From contig JANYHH010000103.1 in the NCBI GenBank assembly GCA_025359505.1, positions 1 to 39,586 of the forward strand: a DNA stretch of 39,586 bases. The letters run 5' to 3'. This DNA comes from Deinococcales bacterium. GTDB lineage: Bacteria; Deinococcota; Deinococci; Deinococcales; JAAFIG01. Shown here piece after piece: positions 35,392 through 39,586 of this stretch. Below the pieces are notes generated by a model, which saw nothing but the letters and a program-made list of their open reading frames with translations, was not told the origin of the DNA and ran no database searches. Within the stretch, counting starts at the first letter, position 1, and each line of letters begins with the position of its first letter. Both the position numbers and the translations under genes were made by a program.

Positions 35392-37599
35392 TCAATTAAA
35401 TTCAAATGCATCAACTTCAACATAATCGTCAGTAGCATTAATGTTACGATCGCTTCTTGTCACGATTTTAATAGTATGAGAACCACTTGTAAGCCCAGAT
35501 TTTGTGTAAACTAAACCTGTCACTCGAGCTAGTGAATACAAATCCACAGTCAAATCGAAAACATCATCGATGTATACATCTACCTTGCCGTGTTGTGAGC
35601 TACTTACGCTGTACCATTTGATACTCGAGCCGTTAAAGCTTAGTCGAGCTTGTAAGCCTCCATTTGTTGTGAATGTAGTGGTGTTGTTAAAATAAGCAGC
35701 GTTAGCGTATTGGCTCCATGATCCAATGTAGGAGATTTGACTGTCGCGGTCATCTAGTTTAGTTGAAGGTCTATCTTCGACTCCAAATGCGTCAATTTCT
35801 ACGTAATTTTCTGTAGCGTTCGCATTTCGGTCACTTCGAGTAACAATTTTAATTGTATGTGCCCCGTTCGATAAGCCGTTCCTCGAGTAAACCAAGCCTA
35901 TGGTACGCGCAGCAGCATAGAGGTCTACAGTCGTGTCAAACACGTTATCGATGAACACATCTGCCTTGCCGTGCTGTGAGCTTTTCACGCTATACCAACT
36001 GATGCCAGTGCCAGTAAATGAATACTGAGCTTGACTATTTGCTGCTGTGCTAAAGGTAGTCGTTCCTAAGTGATAACTAGCATTAGAATACAGCGACCAT
36101 CCGCCCGAGTAACTGATACTCGAGTCACGATCATCAATTTTTTCCGCTGTTTGTACATTTACTCCAAGTGCTTCTAATGCGTCTATTTCCACAAAATTGT
36201 TGCCAGAAGCTATATTTTTATCGCTCCGAACCACAATTTTGATGATATGCGAACCAGCCGGTAAATCACGCTTAGCATACACAATAGTGTTAGCTGCCCA
36301 ATGCGACGCATATAAGTCTATCGTTGCGTCAAATACATTGTCGATGTACACGTCTGCTTTTCCATGATTGGTACTTACAACGCTATACCATTTAATACCT
36401 GTTCCCGAAAACACATACTCTATATTGCTGCCACCACTAACCGAATAGCGTCCAGTGCCACTTGAATAGTTCGTGCTCGAGGTGTCAGCCCAGCCACTCG
36501 AGTACAAAAGGCTCGAGTCACGGTCGTCTATTTTTCTATCGTGAATATTAGCGTTGATGTTTTGAAGCTGAGTCATGGTTGCACTGGCAATTAACGAATC
36601 TTGATAGGGTGCAGCATTATAACTGAATATGCCCTGTTTATCCATAACACTACGGATAAAATTAGTAACTGCAATGTCCGAGTAACGTGGTGTGGTTGTG
36701 CTTGGGTCTTTGTGCACCCAGAAATCATCCATCCAAACGAGATTATGCCATTGTGTTGAACCCTCACCTGAAAATCGACTGTTCGGTAGACGATTTATTT
36801 CATTGTCTTCTCCTGCACCGTAATCGACTATTCCTTGCCCAGTAACTGAGTTCCATTGGTTATAACTGAAGTTGAAGGTTATTAGGCGGTTAGGATTTCC
36901 AACGCGAAGCTTTTGAGCGTAGGTCGTAAAGTTGTACCGCTCACCAAGACCTGACCCAAATTGCGTGTATGAAGGCGCAGAGTCGAAGCTGTTATCCACC
37001 CACCAAGCTGCCAGTTTGTCACCATATCTATTGCCTATTTCTTCAACCAAATCGTATTGCAACTGGGCAAAAGAAGTGGGATCGGTTTTGAATTTACTAG
37101 CGTCACGCCAAGCTGGGTCTTCGTCTGTACCAACTGTAGGATAGTAGAAGACCATGCGAATGCCTTTGGGGTTGATCGCAGCGAAGAGGTCGGCGTATAA
37201 ATCTCGAGCACAGGTACGACCCGCGATCACCGAATCGAGTTTTGCGCTTGGGAAAGCAAAATACTGTTGAGCGTGTGAAATCGTGAAGATCACGTAGTCA
37301 GCACCCGCACTCTGCAACTGCCGAGCAAACGCGTTGACATCGAAGTTATCGACTGCCGTGCAGTACGCGCTCGGTGCGGCCCCAGATTGAGGACGCGACT
37401 GCGAAGTCCAGTGAACCATCACCCCGTACCCGGCGTTCATCAACCAATCGCTCGAGCCAGCCGGGGCTGACAGCGGTCTTGCGTTGATTCCCACACCGAT
37501 TGGTTGCCCTAGTGAAGTGCAGCCAATGAGCGCTACGAGTATCAAACCGGAAAGTCCACCTTGGCTAGCTCTGAAAAGACGCTTCAAAAAAATTATCAT
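35392..37599 (-). CDS. GH29-like lipoprotein (probable alpha-L-fucosidase) with three C-terminal modules
   Basis: A 735-residue lipoprotein (lipobox LIGC, Cys27), so outside the cytoplasm. Residues about 50-350 resemble alpha-L-fucosidase barrels: YGVMVHW (58-64), DYVIFTISHAQQYFAFPS (101-118), RDLYADLFAAINPKGIRMVFYYP (132-154, in part) and WWVDNSFD (199-206) with Asp202 as candidate nucleophile. Three repeats of about 120 residues follow (starting near 356, 485 and 613), each opening with a DDRDSxxxYxGxW-like block and containing WYSVxSSxHGKxDVxID and HTIKIVxRSDxN, probably carbohydrate-binding beta-sandwiches. AGGAGG lies 8 nt before the ATG. It would supply L-fucose to the pathway 4 kb away. 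The catalytic match is partial, so the activity is a reasonable guess. Confidence 0.75.
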   Translation of the reverse strand: MIIFLKRLFRASQGGLSGLILVALIGCTSLGQPIGVGINARPLSAPAGSSDWLMNAGYGVMVHWTSQSRPQSGAAPSAYCTAVDNFDVNAFARQLQSAGADYVIFTISHAQQYFAFPSAKLDSVIAGRTCARDLYADLFAAINPKGIRMVFYYPTVGTDEDPAWRDASKFKTDPTSFAQLQYDLVEEIGNRYGDKLAAWWVDNSFDSAPSYTQFGSGLGERYNFTTYAQKLRVGNPNRLITFNFSYNQWNSVTGQGIVDYGAGEDNEINRLPNSRFSGEGSTQWHNLVWMDDFWVHKDPSTTTPRYSDIAVTNFIRSVMDKQGIFSYNAAPYQDSLIASATMTQLQNINANIHDRKIDDRDSSLLYSSGWADTSSTNYSSGTGRYSVSGGSNIEYVFSGTGIKWYSVVSTNHGKADVYIDNVFDATIDLYASHWAANTIVYAKRDLPAGSHIIKIVVRSDKNIASGNNFVEIDALEALGVNVQTAEKIDDRDSSISYSGGWSLYSNASYHLGTTTFSTAANSQAQYSFTGTGISWYSVKSSQHGKADVFIDNVFDTTVDLYAAARTIGLVYSRNGLSNGAHTIKIVTRSDRNANATENYVEIDAFGVEDRPSTKLDDRDSQISYIGSWSQYANAAYFNNTTTFTTNGGLQARLSFNGSSIKWYSVSSSQHGKVDVYIDDVFDLTVDLYSLARVTGLVYTKSGLTSGSHTIKIVTRSDRNINATDDYVEVDAFEFN

Positions 37600-37773
37600 C
37601 TGTAAATCCTCCTAAAAATAGATTGAATCCATACAGCTAAGGAATATCTAGCAGATCACTATTTGAGCGTTTTATGAGTTGAACCCATCGCTATCAACTG
37701 AACCGGCCGATCAAACCGATATGCTCTGGTCGCATAAGTTGTGCCTTCGGGTGTTGATTGGCAGCAGTTTAAG

Positions 37774-37794
37774 TTTCAAATCTTGGATTTGAAA
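37774..37794. promoter_or_regulatory. Perfect inverted repeat upstream of araC-type gene
   Basis: TTTCAAATC and GATTTGAAA form a perfect 9-bp inverted repeat around TTG, 37 bp before the start of the regulator at 37832. It is in the divergent region between that regulator and the GH29-like gene, so it may be an operator for either. No similar site was noticed elsewhere in the window. Confidence 0.45.
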
Positions 37795-37808
37795 TGGCTT
37801 CACTTGTC

Positions 37809-37823
37809 AAAAACATGTAGAAT
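37809..37823 (+). promoter_or_regulatory. Conserved ACATGT box and -10 element
   Basis: AAAAACATGTA overlaps TAGAAT (37818-37823), eight bases before the ATG at 37832. The same box with TACGAT lies at the same place before the paralogous regulator at 13987. This suggests a leaderless transcript and perhaps autoregulation through the palindrome ACATGT. Confidence 0.45.
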
Positions 37824-37831
37824 AATCTTGT

Positions 37832-38698
37832 ATGTCATTGACGCCTTCAGAATCTGCCCACCCACCTTTTTTTCCATTCAGTCAAATCGCGCCATGCCAC
37901 CACATCAAACGCCGTGGGTATTCGGCTTGGCGGCAACACGGCACGAACGACTGGTTACTGAAGCACACCATTGCCGGACGCGGCAGAGTAGGGTTTGCGA
38001 ACGGAGAAATCATCGTCGAAGCCGGTGACGCGGTACTGATTCGCCCGAACACCCTTCACGATTACGGTGTCGAACCTAGCCTCGAGTTGTGGGACGTGAT
38101 TTGGACGCATTTTCGACCACGACCGGGATGGCTCGAGCTACTCAATTGGACTGAGGTCGCACCCGGACTCATGCTGATGCGAGTCACCAACCGACAAGTG
38201 GCGCGAAAAATTGAGATTCAACTCAAAGAGATGAATCGGTTGGCGAGGAGTATTACGCCAAAGCGCGAAGTGTTCGCATTAAACGCGCTCGAGAAAGCTT
38301 TACTGATGTATGACGAGTACAATGTTCAAGTGGTCAGTAACAATATTGACCCGCGCATCACGGTTGCTCTTGAATATTTACGTGCGAACATGCGGGACAA
38401 ATTTTCACTACACCAATTGGCAACAATCAGCCAATTATCACCCTCACGGTTGTATCATCTGTTTTCCCGTGAAGTGGGACAGTCACCGTACGAACACCTC
38501 GAGTTCATGCGTTTAGATCAAGCCAAGTACCTGCTTGAAACCACCCGTTCAAAAATCCGTGAGGTCGCCCAACTCGTTGGGTTTGAAGACGCGCTTAATT
38601 TTAGTCGGCGTTTCAAGCATAGAATTGGGGTAAGCCCACGAGAGTATCGAGGGAATTTAAGCGATATTTCCGAATTAACAATCATAGATAAAGACTAG
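37832..38698 (+). CDS. AraC-family transcriptional regulator, paralogue of 13121-13987
   Basis: A 288-residue regulator aligned along its length with the AraC protein at 13121: LLKHTIAGRGRVGFANGEII, GDAVLIRPNTLHDYGV, IWTHFRPRPGWLE and a C-terminal GFEDALNFSRRFKHRIGVSPREYRGNLSD. It is divergent from the GH29-like gene and probably controls the island. The stop codon TAG at 38696-38698 is formed by TA of the host site and the first G of the adjacent insertion sequence, so the original C-terminus may have ended at the same place (TAA/TAG/other) or slightly later. DNA-binding domains are intact. Confidence 0.92.
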   Translation: MSLTPSESAHPPFFPFSQIAPCHHIKRRGYSAWRQHGTNDWLLKHTIAGRGRVGFANGEIIVEAGDAVLIRPNTLHDYGVEPSLELWDVIWTHFRPRPGWLELLNWTEVAPGLMLMRVTNRQVARKIEIQLKEMNRLARSITPKREVFALNALEKALLMYDEYNVQVVSNNIDPRITVALEYLRANMRDKFSLHQLATISQLSPSRLYHLFSREVGQSPYEHLEFMRLDQAKYLLETTRSKIREVAQLVGFEDALNFSRRFKHRIGVSPREYRGNLSDISELTIIDKD

Positions 38699-38710
38699 AC
38701 CTCTTGCATA
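38698..38710. repeat. Insertion sequence terminal inverted repeat, left
   Basis: GACCTCTTGCATA matches the reverse complement of the right end at all 13 positions (15 when the flanking TA is included). Confidence 0.9.
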
Positions 38711-38712
38711 AG

Positions 38713-39554
38713 TCATGGGTTGTCCACGCAATCCAAATTATAAATTCCTGCCACCAAATTCACCCGCAACCCATACCGCGACCGACGATTCCGATACCGC
38801 TCTGACAACACACGAAACACCTTAAACCGCCTATTCACATGCTCCACCACAATCCGCTCACGAGCCAAACAGCGATTCTGCGCTCGTTGCTCATCAGTCA
38901 ACTGACCACCCCTCGGTTTCTTCAGCGGCGTTTCACTCCTCCCATGCACCTTCTTAATCCCCTGATAGCCCTGATCCGCTTTGACCACCACCGTTTGAGC
39001 AAACCGCGTCTTTGAAACTTTCAGCAATCCCAGATCGTGACGCCGCCCAGTGCCTATCGCCACGCAAATCACGCGCTTCGTGTTCGAGTCGATCACCAAT
39101 TGCTTTTTCAGGGTGTGCTGCTTCTTCTTACCACTGTAGAACTGACGTTGATTTTTTTGGGTTTCTCCACAGGTCGTTCACTCGCATCGACCACCACCAC
39201 ATCAAGTTCGGGATGCTCGAGTAGCCGTTTCTTGCCCAGCACGTGAAAACGCTGATCGTTCATCAACAGGTTCTCAACACGGTTCTGAATACGTTTCGCG
39301 GTGCTCTCGTGAACGCCCCAGTTGACGGATAAACGCAGGTACGTTGGGTAATCGCGCAGGTATTCCAGAGCCAGCAATACGCGATCTTCGCTGCTGAGCT
39401 TATGAGGTTTACCTGACTTCTTCTTGCTGGTTTCGGCAGCTTGCACAATCTCGACCATCAGGGTGAACGTCGCGGTTTTCACTCCGGTGAGGCGACGGAA
39501 TTGATGAGCGGGCAGGGCTTGGATGTGTTCCCAGCGGTTACTCTCGGGCGTCAT
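38713..39554 (-). CDS. DDE transposase in two frames, joined by -1 frameshift at A7
   Basis: The first frame (ATG 39554, MTPESNRWEH) carries a helix-turn-helix region and the first catalytic Asp in VVVVDASERPVEKPKK, then stops at 39108. The second frame continues through KQLVIDSNTKR, the second Asp in VVKADQGYQG and the Glu in RIVVEHVNRRFKVF, ending at 38713. Both are joined by slipping back one base at the seven-A run in CCCAAAAAAATC (plus-strand T-run near 39155-39161), giving PKKNQRQFYSGKKKQHTLKKQ. All three DDE residues are then present, so the enzyme is probably functional through programmed frameshifting. A TTG start in the terminal repeat (39578) is also open. Confidence 0.85.
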
Positions 39555-39571
39555 GCCATAGTCTGGGGCGA

Positions 39572-39584
39572 TATGCAAGAGGTC
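39572..39584. repeat. Insertion sequence terminal inverted repeat, right
   Basis: TATGCAAGAGGTC, the mirror of the left end, followed by TA at the last two bases of the window. Confidence 0.9.
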
Positions 39585-39586
39585 TA

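Larger units (their letters stand above)
38698..39584 (-). mobile_element. IS5-family insertion sequence, complete (about 887 bp)
   Basis: The element is bounded by perfect inverted repeats GACCTCTTGCATA (38698-38710) and TATGCAAGAGGTC (39572-39584), with TA on both outer sides (38696-38697 and 39585-39586) as a likely 2-bp target duplication. It carries one transposase gene in two overlapping frames on the minus strand. Length, TA target and DDE transposase fit the IS427-like branch of the IS5 family. It lies exactly at the end of the AraC gene and its right edge is the last base of the window. Confidence 0.88.
1..39586. repeat. Dispersed CTCGAG palindromes
   Basis: The hexamer CTCGAG recurs through the window at about 5-7 copies per kb by eye (for example about 19 between 8.4 and 11.2 kb), where chance would give about 0.3 per kb. 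It lies in genes in all three phases (Leu-Glu, Ser-Ser, and split around Arg) and also between genes, so it is a DNA-level motif and not a protein repeat. It is scarce between about 32.1 and 35.4 kb, where only two copies were seen. Its role is unknown. It resembles in behaviour the HIP1 octamer of cyanobacteria. Confidence 0.85.

Overview
The window is a carbohydrate-utilisation region from a bacterium with moderately high G+C (about 60% in sampled native lines) and short intergenic gaps. The substrates suggested are deoxysugar glycans containing L-fucose and L-rhamnose. The organism cannot be named from the sequence. Type I signal peptides on the solute-binding proteins, several start codons placed just behind a -10-like box, and the gene families would fit a Deinococcus-like bacterium, but this is a weak inference. 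No rRNA, tRNA or CRISPR array was seen. The hexamer CTCGAG is scattered at roughly 5-7 copies per kb over most of the window, in all reading frames, far above chance.

Layout. (1) 39-7848, minus strand: lacI-type regulator, CUT1 sugar ABC importer (binding protein and two permeases), a frameshifted GH43-like lipoprotein and a second beta-propeller protein. (2) 7849-8426: a divergent control region with a 15-bp tandem repeat, two LacI-type palindromes 63 bp apart and a good sigma-70 promoter, driving a GH106-like enzyme at 8427-11201. (3) 11231-13987: a PhyH-type oxygenase divergent from an AraC regulator, followed by a convergent second AraC regulator. (4) 14179-23207, plus strand: a second ABC importer, a GH43-like protein, a GH78 alpha-L-rhamnosidase, a second PhyH-type oxygenase and a third AraC regulator. 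(5) 23240-31932, minus strand: a complete non-phosphorylative L-fucose operon (fuconate dehydratase, large GH106-like enzyme, mutarotase, sugar dehydrogenase, 2-keto-3-deoxyfuconate dehydrogenase, diketo-acid hydrolase, lactonase). (6) 31961-32080: the last 39 codons of a lost ABC permease, abutting an AT-richer, CTCGAG-poor segment (32081-38697) with a third ABC importer, a GH29-like lipoprotein with three C-terminal modules and a fourth AraC regulator. (7) 38698-39584: a complete IS5-family element whose insertion supplies the last base of that regulator's stop codon. The window ends at the element's edge.

How the genes work together (inference from families): surface lipoprotein glycosidases (GH43-like, GH29-like) release sugars or oligosaccharides. 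Three importers, none with its own ATPase here, bring them in. Enzymes without visible signal peptides (GH106-like, GH78) cut them in the cytoplasm. L-fucose is then oxidised, delactonised, dehydrated, oxidised again and cleaved to pyruvate and L-lactate. Two Fe(II)/2-oxoglutarate oxygenases may deal with modified sugars. LacI- and AraC-type regulators next to each block probably sense different sugars.
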